Positions 55,746 through 63,825 of a DNA stretch of 64,000 bases are shown in pieces (the stretch's first letter is position 1; every line of letters begins with the position of its first letter). Made by a program: the position numbers and the translations under genes. The stretch lies in the NCBI RefSeq assembly GCF_003254585.1, contig NZ_QJGZ01000040.1, positions 310,001 through 374,000 of the forward strand. Reading direction: 5' to 3'. The stretch comes from Flavobacterium sharifuzzamanii. Its GTDB lineage: Bacteria > Bacteroidota > Bacteroidia > Flavobacteriales > Flavobacteriaceae. The notes beneath the pieces are model-generated. The model did no database searches. It was given only the letters and a program-made list of their open reading frames with translations, and was not told where the DNA came from.

Positions 55746-57314
55746 ATGTTACAACATTTCAAACATAAAATAATAATACTTTCAGTTGTCGTTGCTTGTA
55801 TAAACAGCAGTTGCAAATCGACTGCGGAACATTCTCAAAAAGGAAAATCGGTTGTTTTAAAAGAAAAAAACTTCAAACATTATGTGGATTATTTTAACAC
55901 GATGGAAGATGAAAACTTAAAATTTGCGATTCCGAATGACAGTGCGTGGACTTGGATGGAAAAGAATATTCCATTGTTTGAATGTCCACAGCAGAATTTT
56001 GAGGAAATCTATTATTTCAGATGGTGGAGTGTTCGAAAACATATTAAAAATACACCACAGGGATTTGCAATTACCGAGTTTTTGGTAGACCGTTCGTATG
56101 CCGATAAATACAATATGATTAGTTGTGCTTTGGGACATCACATCAATGAATTCAGATGGGTTCATGATCCGAAATACATTGAACAAGATGTTAAACTTTG
56201 GTATAGAGGAAATGATGGGAAACCAATGAACAAATTGTATAAATTCAGCAGTTGGACAGCCGATGCTTTATACAATCGTTATTTGGTGAATAAAGACGAA
56301 AAATTCTTGTTAGATTTATATCCAGACATGGTTACTGATTATGCGGTTTGGGAAAAAGACCGTCAGCGTAAAGATGGTTTGTTTTGGCAACATGATGTGA
56401 AAGATGGAATGGAAGAATCCTTGAGTGGAGGACGAAAAGTGCAAAATGCAAGACCAACGATTAACAGTTATATGTATGGGAATGCTATAGCAATTTCTAA
56501 AATGGCTGAATTGAAAGGCGATAAGGAAACAGAAAACAAATTCAAAGCGAAAGCTGACGTTTTACAACAATTAGTCGAAACCAAATTATGGAATTCTAAA
56601 AGTGAGTTCTTTGAAACTTTAACAGAAAAAGATACTTTAGCACAAGTTCGAGAAGCAATCGGATTTATTCCGTGGTATTTTAATCTTCCAGAGCAAAATA
56701 AAGGATTTGAAAAAGCTTGGGAACAAATTAAAGATGAAAAAGGATTTTCAGCTCCGTTTGGTTTGACAACGGCCGAAAGGAGAAGTCCAAGATTTAGAAC
56801 ACACGGAACAGGAACCTGCGAATGGGACGGCGCGATTTGGCCATTTGCAAGTTCGCAGACGTTAACTGCTTTAGCCAATGTTCTGAATAATTACAATCAG
56901 AACTTTGTTGCTAAACCCGATTATTTCAAGCAAATGGAATTGTATGTTCAATCACAATATTATAGAGGAAAACCTTATCTTGGCGAGTATTTGGATGAAA
57001 CAACGGGTTATTGGTTAATGGGCGACAGAGAAAGAAGCCGTTATTATAATCATTCGACTTTCAACGATTTAGTGATTACTGGTTTGGTTGGTTTACGCCC
57101 AAGAGCTGATGAAAAGATTGAAGTAAATCCGTTGATTCCGCAAGAAAAATGGGATTGGTTTTGTTTGGATAATGTTCTGTATCACGGCAATATTATTACC
57201 ATTCTTTGGGATAAAACAGGAGAAAAATATAAAAAAGGAAAAGGTTTTAGAATCTTTAAAAACGGAAAAGAAATCGCTTTTTCTGAGAAATTGGAGCGTG
57301 TAATTTCAAATTAG
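55746..57314 (+). CDS. (alpha/alpha)6-barrel glycosidase-like lipoprotein (MGH1-like)
   Basis: A 522-residue probable lipoprotein (candidate lipoboxes end at Cys18, VVVAC, or Cys23, NSSC). The sequence is rich in helices and has the pattern of glucosidase/trehalase-type barrels of the GH37/GH63 (MGH1-like) group: FRWWSVRKHIKNTP (about 93-106), DGLFWQHDVKDGMEESLSGG (about 211-230), TINSYMYGNAIAISKMAELK (about 238-257) and GTGTCEWDGAIWPFASSQTL (about 355-374). Candidate acids are the Asp in VKDGMEESL and the Glu in CEWDG. The specificity is unknown. From context it may remove an arabinose- or glucuronate-like side-chain unit. Confidence 0.6.
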   Translation: MLQHFKHKIIILSVVVACINSSCKSTAEHSQKGKSVVLKEKNFKHYVDYFNTMEDENLKFAIPNDSAWTWMEKNIPLFECPQQNFEEIYYFRWWSVRKHIKNTPQGFAITEFLVDRSYADKYNMISCALGHHINEFRWVHDPKYIEQDVKLWYRGNDGKPMNKLYKFSSWTADALYNRYLVNKDEKFLLDLYPDMVTDYAVWEKDRQRKDGLFWQHDVKDGMEESLSGGRKVQNARPTINSYMYGNAIAISKMAELKGDKETENKFKAKADVLQQLVETKLWNSKSEFFETLTEKDTLAQVREAIGFIPWYFNLPEQNKGFEKAWEQIKDEKGFSAPFGLTTAERRSPRFRTHGTGTCEWDGAIWPFASSQTLTALANVLNNYNQNFVAKPDYFKQMELYVQSQYYRGKPYLGEYLDETTGYWLMGDRERSRYYNHSTFNDLVITGLVGLRPRADEKIEVNPLIPQEKWDWFCLDNVLYHGNIITILWDKTGEKYKKGKGFRIFKNGKEIAFSEKLERVISN

Positions 57315-57320
57315 TTATAA

Positions 57321-57350
57321 ACTCGACAGGTTTTAAAACCTGTCGGGTTT
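57321..57350 (+). terminator. Long perfect hairpin 'ctcgacaggttttaaaacctgtcgggt'
   Basis: CTCGACAGGTTTT pairs with AAAACCTGTCGGG (one wobble), the same element type as at 38399. It separates the preceding enzyme gene from an unrelated gene. Confidence 0.65.
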
Positions 57351-57377
57351 GATACAGTTTCAAATAAATACTACAAT

Positions 57378-58466
57378 TTGGAGAAAACAGTATTAAATTA
57401 TTCAATCAAAGGTGGTGTATTTCATATTATATGGAATATGGTATTTGTGGTTTTAGGCATTTACTTTTTATCACTTATAAATGTTGAAAAATTTACATTT
57501 AAATTTAGCAATTTAGTATTGCCAATTGTCGCTGTTTTGTTTATCATCGTTTATGGAAAAAAGGCGGTAATGACTCTTTTTAATTTTCATAAAAAAATAA
57601 TATTCTCACAAGAAGGATTAGAACTTAATGAGGTTTTTTATGAATGGAAAGATATTGTATTTCCAAGAGTTATCGCCAAAACAGAGCACACGGCAAAGTA
57701 CAATTTGTCATACAAGGAGTTTTACCTCACTTTTGTTTATAAGCAGAAAACGATTGAGATAAAAATAGATGATTACGATGTGTCTGAAAATGAAATTAAG
57801 GAACTTCTAAAAAAATATACTCCAAAGTTTACACCAAGCACTATGAGCGAAAATAAAGTAGTTTACCAACCTATACATGATTTTGATCAGATCATCACTC
57901 TAGATGAATATTACGATCTTGAATATGAGGAATCTGAAGAAGCAATTAAAGACATTCAGAAATTGGCGGTAAAAGATCTAGAGTCAGTAAAGCGCTTTTG
58001 TGAAAACAATATTTATGCACAGCCTGATAAAGTTAGGTTTGTTTATTATGCATTGAGTGAGGATGAAGATCTTGATAAATGGGCAGATTTTCTTTCAGAT
58101 GAATTCAGAAGGGTTTACCAAATAGGCTTAGGGCAAAATAAAGTTAAGGAACTTTCTTCTGTTATTAATGAAATTATAGTCGAAACAATAGATTCCTATC
58201 CTGCAGAAAGGGTTAGAGAAATACTGTTAAAGGGTTTAGATCATAAAGAATTTGAAACTCGTTTGAATGCTTTGGAATTTCTTCCTGATTGGATTGATGA
58301 ACAGGTTTTGAAGAGTAATCCAACTATAGTATCGAAGCTGAGACAAAAGCTGAAAGATCCAGAGTGGAAAATACGCTGGGAAACAAGTAAGTTATTAGAA
58401 CGAAATAAAATAGCGTTTGAGAGTTTAAGCACATTGGATAAATTAAGACGATTTATAAATCCTTAA
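57378..58466 (+). CDS. Hypothetical membrane protein with HEAT-like C-terminal repeats
   Basis: A 362-residue protein with no family I can name. Two membrane segments lie near the N-terminus (about 15-34 and 45-61). A PH-like or DUF beta region follows (about 75-125: EGLELNEVFYEWKDI), then a charged helical part and helical repeats (about 280-350: REILLKGLDHKEFETRLNAL and LRQKLKDPEWKIRWETSKLL) that read as HEAT-like. The start is TTG at 57378, since no ATG is present near the membrane segments. It is flanked by a hairpin and a family E repeat, in contrast to its neighbours, and has no carbohydrate-related motif. Confidence 0.7.
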   Translation: MEKTVLNYSIKGGVFHIIWNMVFVVLGIYFLSLINVEKFTFKFSNLVLPIVAVLFIIVYGKKAVMTLFNFHKKIIFSQEGLELNEVFYEWKDIVFPRVIAKTEHTAKYNLSYKEFYLTFVYKQKTIEIKIDDYDVSENEIKELLKKYTPKFTPSTMSENKVVYQPIHDFDQIITLDEYYDLEYEESEEAIKDIQKLAVKDLESVKRFCENNIYAQPDKVRFVYYALSEDEDLDKWADFLSDEFRRVYQIGLGQNKVKELSSVINEIIVETIDSYPAERVREILLKGLDHKEFETRLNALEFLPDWIDEQVLKSNPTIVSKLRQKLKDPEWKIRWETSKLLERNKIAFESLSTLDKLRRFINP

Positions 58467-58478
58467 CAATCTAGTTGT

Positions 58479-58633
58479 GAGCTTCGGAGAAGCATAATAT
58501 TTATAGCAAGATAAACATCCAAATGATGAAAAGCTCCAGCGGAGCGATATCTATAAAAAATTATGTCACCCCGCTGGGGCTTATCGAACTTACTATTATA
58601 AAATCTATAAATATATCGTCCCTCTGGGACTTG
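58479..58633 (+). repeat. Family E repeat cluster
   Basis: Words AGCTTCGGAGAAGC, AGCTCCAGCGGAGCGAT, CACCCCGCTGGGGCTTAT and ATATCGTCCCTCTGGGAC lie in direct and inverse order. They match the element at 17541-17766. An open frame that starts here is a by-product of the repeat. Confidence 0.8.
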
Positions 58634-58652
58634 ACATTATTTAAACAATACC

Positions 58653-61403
58653 ATGAAAAAGTTTTTTTTACATCTTACCTTAATCATTTCACTTTTCACA
58701 ATTTCGGCGAAAGCCCAAAACAAAATCATTGTAGGTGATTTAAAATGTGAAATGCTAACGAATCCTGAAGGAATTGACGTTTTACAGCCAAGATTGAGCT
58801 GGAAAATAAAAGCGGAGGTAAATGATGTAAAACAAACTCATTATCAAATTTTAGCTTCTTCGTCTTTAGAAAAACTAAATGCAGGAAATGCAGATTTATG
58901 GGACAGTGGAAAGATACAAAGCGACGAATCTGTAAATGTAATTTATAACGGAAAAAAGCTAAAAGACAGACAAGACGTTTATTGGAAAGTAACAGCTTTT
59001 ACCAATAAAGGAGAAATTCAATCAAAAGAAACAGCTCATTTCAGCATCGGAATTTTGACTTATGCTGATTGGAAATCGACGCGTTGGATTGGGTATGAGA
59101 AAACTTCTCCAGGAGATAGTATTTCGCAGTATTCTCGATTATCAGCGAGATATTTAAGAAAAGAAATCGACTTAAAAAAGAAAGTAAAAAGTGCCAAAGT
59201 TTATATCATGGGAATGGGCTTGTACGAGCTATACATTAACGGAAATAAAATTGGCGATCAGGTTTTAGCTCCCGTTCCTACGGATTATACGAAGAATGTA
59301 AAATACAATGTTTTTGATGTGACTTCACAATTGCAAGAAGGGAAAAATGCATTGGGAACGATTTTAGGAAACGGACGTTTTTTTACGATGCGTCAAGATT
59401 ATAAGCCCTATAAAATCAAAACTTTTGGATATCCGAAAATGGCTTTGCAGTTGTTTGTGGAATATACAGACGGAAGTAAAGACGTGATTAGAACAGATGA
59501 TACTTGGAAAATCACAACTGACGGTCCAATTTTATCCAACAACGAATACGATGGCGAAGAATACGATGCCCGTAAAGAAATGAAAGGCTGGAATACCATT
59601 AATTTTAATGATAAAAAATGGCTTTCGGCAGAATATGTTCAGGAACCAGGCGGATTCTACGAAGGACAGATGTCGGCCAATATGAAGGTGAAGCGTGAAG
59701 TAAAACCTATTTCGATCAAACAGACATCAAAAGGAACTTATATCTTGGATATGGGGCAAAATATGGTGGGTTGGTTACAATTGAAAGTAAAAGGAAATGC
59801 GGGCGACAAAATCACAATGAAATTTGCTGAATCTTTACAGCCAGATGGTTCGTTATACATTGCGAACCTTCGTGATGCGAAAACGACCGATATTTATACG
59901 TTAAAAGGTGAAGGCGAAGAAGTTTGGGAACCTCGTTTTATTTTTCACGGATTCAGATTTGTAGAAATTTCGGGATTCAAAACAAAACCTACTTTAGAAA
60001 ATTTCGTTGGAAAAGTCGTTTATGATGACATTGCCACAACAGGAACTTTTGATTCTTCGAACCCAATTATGAATCAGATTTTTAAAAATGCATGGTGGGG
60101 AATTAGTGGAAATTATAAAGGAATGCCAATCGATTGTCCGCAACGAAATGAGCGTCAGCCTTGGTTGGGGGACAGAACAACGGGAGCCTACGGAGAAAGT
60201 TTCTTATTTGATAATCAGACGTTATATGCCAAATGGTTAGATGATATTAAAAACTCACAAACTATTGATGGCGGACTTCCTGATGTTGCACCAGCTTTCT
60301 GGCGTTACTATGGCGATAATGTAACTTGGCCAGGAACGTATATTACAGTTGCAGATATGCTGTATCAGCAATTTGGAGACAAAAAAGTAGTTGAAAAGCA
60401 ATATCCATCGATGAAAAAATGGATGGATTATATGGAAGAAAACTATTTGGTTGATGATATTATGACCAAAGACAAATATGGCGATTGGTGTGTTCCGCCT
60501 GAATCTTTAGAATTAATTCGTTCCAAAGATCCTTCTCGTTTAACAGACGGCGAATTGATTTCGAGTGCTTTTTATTATCAGCTTTTAAATATCATGAAAA
60601 AGTTTGCTGTTATTGCAAATGCTCAAAATGATATTAAACATTATGACGAATTAGCTTCGAGAATCAAAAAAGCATTCAACGCTAAATATTTTAATTCAGC
60701 CAAAAATAATTACGCCAATAATACCGTAACAGCCAATTTACTGCCTTTAACTTTCGGAATGGTTCCGAAGGAATTAGAGCAAAAAGTTTTTGAAAATCTG
60801 GTACACGAAGTGGAAGTGACTAAAAACGGTCATGTAAGTACGGGAGTTATGGGAACACAGTTTTTGATGCGAACATTAACCAATTTTGGTCGTGGCGATT
60901 TGGCTTTCAAATTGGCCTCAAACAAAACCTATCCAAGTTGGGGTTATATGGTCGAAAATGGAGCTACAACTATTTGGGAACTTTGGAACGGAAATACAGC
61001 AGATCCTGCTATGAATTCGCAAAACCACGTCATGCTTTTAGGCGATTTACTGATTTGGTATTACGAAAATATGGCAGGAATCAAAAGCAATCCTGAAACT
61101 CCGGGCTTCAAACAAATTATCATGAAACCTGATTTTAATGCCGGATTAACTTATGTAAATGCTTCATACGAATCAATTTACGGAACAATTAAAAGTGACT
61201 GGAAAAAAGACAAAAAAGGTTTGGTTTGGAATATTACGATTCCCGCAAATGCTTCTGCAATTGTGTATCTTCCTGAGACTGATTTTTCAGCTATTTCAAT
61301 CAATAAACAGAAGCTGGATAAGACTTCTTACACTTATTCGGTAGAAAAAAATCAAATAATTGTCACACTTTCGTCAGGAAATTTTGCTATTAGCGTTAAA
61401 TAA
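58653..61403 (+). CDS. GH78 alpha-L-rhamnosidase, second copy
   Basis: A 916-residue GH78 enzyme with a signal peptide (LFTISAKAQ). The FnIII-like start is QPRLSWKIKAEVNDVKQTHY (about 45-64), the beta domains span about 150-450, and the barrel carries PIDCPQRNERQPWLGDRTTG (about 491-510), holding the acid Glu in NER. The later GATTIWELWNGNTADPAMNS (about 769) matches the second conserved region. It has the same domain order as the enzyme at 48520 but clearly differs in sequence, so it is not a recent duplicate. It ends unit 2, and no hairpin is obvious before the next promoter. Confidence 0.9.
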   Translation: MKKFFLHLTLIISLFTISAKAQNKIIVGDLKCEMLTNPEGIDVLQPRLSWKIKAEVNDVKQTHYQILASSSLEKLNAGNADLWDSGKIQSDESVNVIYNGKKLKDRQDVYWKVTAFTNKGEIQSKETAHFSIGILTYADWKSTRWIGYEKTSPGDSISQYSRLSARYLRKEIDLKKKVKSAKVYIMGMGLYELYINGNKIGDQVLAPVPTDYTKNVKYNVFDVTSQLQEGKNALGTILGNGRFFTMRQDYKPYKIKTFGYPKMALQLFVEYTDGSKDVIRTDDTWKITTDGPILSNNEYDGEEYDARKEMKGWNTINFNDKKWLSAEYVQEPGGFYEGQMSANMKVKREVKPISIKQTSKGTYILDMGQNMVGWLQLKVKGNAGDKITMKFAESLQPDGSLYIANLRDAKTTDIYTLKGEGEEVWEPRFIFHGFRFVEISGFKTKPTLENFVGKVVYDDIATTGTFDSSNPIMNQIFKNAWWGISGNYKGMPIDCPQRNERQPWLGDRTTGAYGESFLFDNQTLYAKWLDDIKNSQTIDGGLPDVAPAFWRYYGDNVTWPGTYITVADMLYQQFGDKKVVEKQYPSMKKWMDYMEENYLVDDIMTKDKYGDWCVPPESLELIRSKDPSRLTDGELISSAFYYQLLNIMKKFAVIANAQNDIKHYDELASRIKKAFNAKYFNSAKNNYANNTVTANLLPLTFGMVPKELEQKVFENLVHEVEVTKNGHVSTGVMGTQFLMRTLTNFGRGDLAFKLASNKTYPSWGYMVENGATTIWELWNGNTADPAMNSQNHVMLLGDLLIWYYENMAGIKSNPETPGFKQIIMKPDFNAGLTYVNASYESIYGTIKSDWKKDKKGLVWNITIPANASAIVYLPETDFSAISINKQKLDKTSYTYSVEKNQIIVTLSSGNFAISVK

Positions 61404-61421
61404 TCTGCATTTTTAATAATT

Positions 61422-61466
61422 CGGGACAGTACAGGATACATTGTTAATTTTTTGGTGTTATTTTTA
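61422..61466 (+). promoter_or_regulatory. Candidate operator and promoter of pectin unit 3
   Basis: CGGGA at 61422 and CAGGA at 61432 are 10 bp apart. TATTTTTA begins at 61459, again exactly 37 bp from the first half-site. The leader (about 75 bases) contains a small hairpin (TACCTAA with TTAGGTA, 61484-61504). Confidence 0.6.
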
Positions 61467-61546
61467 CACTTATTAAATATTTTTACCTAAAAAAATGTTA
61501 GGTATGTATTTATAGTCAAAAAAAATAATTCATAATTTAATTAAGA

Positions 61547-62692
61547 ATGAAGATAACAAAATTAGCATTTGTCTTGTTTGGACTTTTCCTTTTAGGAAGT
61601 TGTAAATCGGCTTTAGAGAAAAAGACTTGGAAAGAAGGAATTTTAGTAGATGAATTTATTTATGATAAAGCGCCTTATCCGTCTTGCCATGCCGTTACAA
61701 TTGTCGAAGCTACAAATGGTGATTTAGTTGCCTCATGGTTTGGTGGAACTCACGAAAGACACCCAGATGTTTGCATTTACGTGGCAATCAAACCAAAAGG
61801 AAGCGACACTTGGAACGAAGGCGTAAAAGTAGCTGACGGTGTTATGAAAGAAGGGCCGAGATTACCAACTTGGAATCCGGTTTTATATCAAATTCCGGGA
61901 GGCGATTTAATGTTGTTCTACAAAATAGGACCAAAACCATCTGAATGGTGGGGTGTAATAAGAACTTCATCTGATGGCGGAAAAACGTGGTCTGAAGCAC
62001 AAAAAATGCCAGACGGTTTCTTAGGACCAATCAAAAATAAACCTGTTTTATTAAGCAACGGAACTTTATTATGTCCATCAAGTATTGAAGGCGACGGATG
62101 GAGACTTCGTATGGAATCTACTCCAGATTTTGGAAAAACTTGGGTATTGGGAGATACGCTTCCAAGAGGAAAACAAAAAATTAATGCGATTCAACCAAGT
62201 ATTTTATTCCATAAAGACGGAAGTATTCAGGCTATTGGAAGAACTAGAAACAGAGCGATTTTTAGCACATTCTCAAAAGATAACGGAAAAACTTGGTCGG
62301 ATGTTGAGTTAATCGGACTTCCAAATAACAACTCAGGAACTGATGCGGTTACACTTAAAGACGGCAGACATTTATTAGTTTATAATCATGTTCTTCCTCC
62401 AGGAAAAGAAGCGAAAGGGCCAAGAACGCCTTTGAACGTTTCTGTTTCTAAAGACGGAATCAATTGGAACGCTGCTTTGGTTTTAGAAGATTCAAAAATC
62501 AGCCAGTATTCTTATCCTTCAATTATTCAAAGTTCAGACGGAATGGTGCATATCGTGTACACTTGGAGAAGAGAAAAACTGAAATATGTAAAAATCGATC
62601 CAAGCAAATTAGTGGCGCTTCCAATTAAAAACGGAATCTGGCCGGGTGAAGAAGGAAAAGTAGTTACAGCGGTAAAAGCGGAAGAAGAGTAA
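61547..62692 (+). CDS. Sialidase-like six-bladed propeller lipoprotein (BNR repeats)
   Basis: A 381-residue lipoprotein (lipobox LLGSC, Cys19). Asp-box turns of the BNR family are visible: SSDGGKTWSE (about 144-153), TPDFGKTWVLG (about 192-202) and SKDNGKTWSD (about 243-252). YPSCHAVTIVEATNGDLVAS (about 44-63) and WFGGTHERHPDVCIYVAIK (about 65-83) are typical of COG4692-type predicted neuraminidases. Sialic acid is not expected in pectin, but Kdo and related 3-deoxy sugars of rhamnogalacturonan II are processed by propeller enzymes. Specificity is not assignable. It lies directly behind the third operator copy. Confidence 0.75.
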   Translation: MKITKLAFVLFGLFLLGSCKSALEKKTWKEGILVDEFIYDKAPYPSCHAVTIVEATNGDLVASWFGGTHERHPDVCIYVAIKPKGSDTWNEGVKVADGVMKEGPRLPTWNPVLYQIPGGDLMLFYKIGPKPSEWWGVIRTSSDGGKTWSEAQKMPDGFLGPIKNKPVLLSNGTLLCPSSIEGDGWRLRMESTPDFGKTWVLGDTLPRGKQKINAIQPSILFHKDGSIQAIGRTRNRAIFSTFSKDNGKTWSDVELIGLPNNNSGTDAVTLKDGRHLLVYNHVLPPGKEAKGPRTPLNVSVSKDGINWNAALVLEDSKISQYSYPSIIQSSDGMVHIVYTWRREKLKYVKIDPSKLVALPIKNGIWPGEEGKVVTAVKAEEE

Positions 62693-62700
62693 AGAAAAAG

Positions 62701-62774
62701 TTCGCCACGAATTCCACGAATTTTCACGAATTTTTTTAATGCTAATTCGTGAAAATTGGTGCAATTCGTGGCAA
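62701..62774 (+). repeat. Inverted repeat 'cacgaattccacgaatt' (family B, short form)
   Basis: TTCGCCACGAATTCCACGAA on the left and its inverse, TTGGTGCAATTCGTGGC, on the right, only 74 bp in total. It overlaps an early in-frame ATG of the next gene. Confidence 0.85.
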
Positions 62775-62788
62775 AAAAAAATATAACC

Positions 62789-63673
62789 ATGAAATCTAAA
62801 AGAAATTTATTAATTGCAATACTTGTTGCTATGTCAACAGCATTCAATAGCTGTGCAACGGCGCAGTCTTCCAATAAAAAGCAAAAATATAAAGTTGCAG
62901 TTTGCGATTGGATGATTTTAAAAAGACAAAAATTAGGTGCTTTTGGTTTAGCAGCTGAAATAAAAGCTGATGGAATCGAACTGGATATGGGGGGTTTAGG
63001 AAATCGTCCCACTTTTGATAGTAAACTGGGAGATCCTGTCGAAAGACAAAAATTCTTAGATAAATCAAAAGAAACTGGCGTTGGAATCAGCTCGATTGCG
63101 ATGTCAGGATTCTATGCACAATCTTTTGCCACAAGAGAAATCACACCAATGATTGTAGATTGTATTCAGGCCATGAAAAACATGAAAGTAAAAGTGGCTT
63201 ATCTTCCGTTAGGAACACAAACAGATTTGGTTAAAAATCCGGAATTACGTCCAGAAGTGATTAAAAGACTGCAATGGGCAGGAAAAGAAGTAGGGAAAAT
63301 AGGTGGTGTAATTGCGATTGAAACCTCTTTAGACGCGACAGAGGAGAAAAAACTTTTAGATGAAGTAGGTTCAAAATACATTAAAAGCTCTTTCAATTTT
63401 GCGAATGCTTTAGATAATAAAAGAGATATTTCATCAGAATTGAAAATCTTAGGAAAGAAATATGTAGCTCAAATTCATGCTTCGAATACCGATCAATTTT
63501 GGTTAGAAAATGATAAAGCGATCGACATGCCAAAAATCAAACAAACTTTGGATGAAATGAAATGGAGCGGATGGCTAATTGTAGAGCGTTCTCGCGACGT
63601 AACGCAAGTACATAATCTAAAAGCCAATTACGGAGCAAACGTAGCTTATTTGAAGAAAATTTTCCAGAATTAA
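62789..63673 (+). CDS. Sugar phosphate isomerase/epimerase-like TIM-barrel lipoprotein
   Basis: A 294-residue xylose-isomerase-like (AP endonuclease 2 type) TIM barrel with a lipoprotein signal (STAFNSC, Cys22). Barrel signatures are DGIELDMGGLG (about 65-75), GGVIAIETSLD (metal Glu, about 181), SSFNFANALD, QIHASNTDQFW (His, about 232) and WLIVERSRD (Glu, about 268), which is a plausible set of metal ligands. Such enzymes are normally cytosolic, so export with a lipid anchor is unusual, although secreted family members occur in Bacteroidota. The preceding ATG at 62756 lies within the repeat and is not preferred. The substrate is unknown. Confidence 0.75.
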   Translation: MKSKRNLLIAILVAMSTAFNSCATAQSSNKKQKYKVAVCDWMILKRQKLGAFGLAAEIKADGIELDMGGLGNRPTFDSKLGDPVERQKFLDKSKETGVGISSIAMSGFYAQSFATREITPMIVDCIQAMKNMKVKVAYLPLGTQTDLVKNPELRPEVIKRLQWAGKEVGKIGGVIAIETSLDATEEKKLLDEVGSKYIKSSFNFANALDNKRDISSELKILGKKYVAQIHASNTDQFWLENDKAIDMPKIKQTLDEMKWSGWLIVERSRDVTQVHNLKANYGANVAYLKKIFQN

Positions 63674-63726
63674 ACAATAAACAGTGATCAATATGTAATC
63701 GTTAAACAACACAATTTTTCACTATA

Positions 63727-63792
63727 AATCTGCCGAGTCTGCTAAATCTGCGAGAGATATTTTTCACGCAGATCGGGCAGATTTAGCAGATT
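63727..63792 (+). repeat. 'gcagatt' inverted repeat (family C)
   Basis: AATCTGCCGAGTCTGCTAAA and CTGCGAGAG on the left, CACGCAGATCGGGCAGATTT on the right. It is situated between the isomerase-like gene and the last gene of the window. Confidence 0.8.
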
Positions 63793-63825
63793 ATTTTTAG
63801 AATGAATACCCAAAAACAGCATACT

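Noticed and set aside
56468..56878. 136-residue open frame on the - strand
   Set aside because: It is fully antisense to the (alpha/alpha)6 lipoprotein gene and has no recognisable domain.
58523..58738. 71-residue open frame on the + strand
   Set aside because: It lies in a family E repeat and overlaps the signal-peptide region of the GH78 gene in another frame.
62527..63012. 161-residue open frame on the - strand
   Set aside because: It overlaps the ends of two well-supported + strand genes and a repeat between them. Composition is typical of an antisense shadow.
5190..63673. Type IX secretion sorting domains on the enzymes
   Set aside because: The C-termini were inspected for the usual glycine-rich beta-sandwich ending in a basic tail. 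None is convincing, and the terminal regions belong to catalytic or calcium-binding domains.
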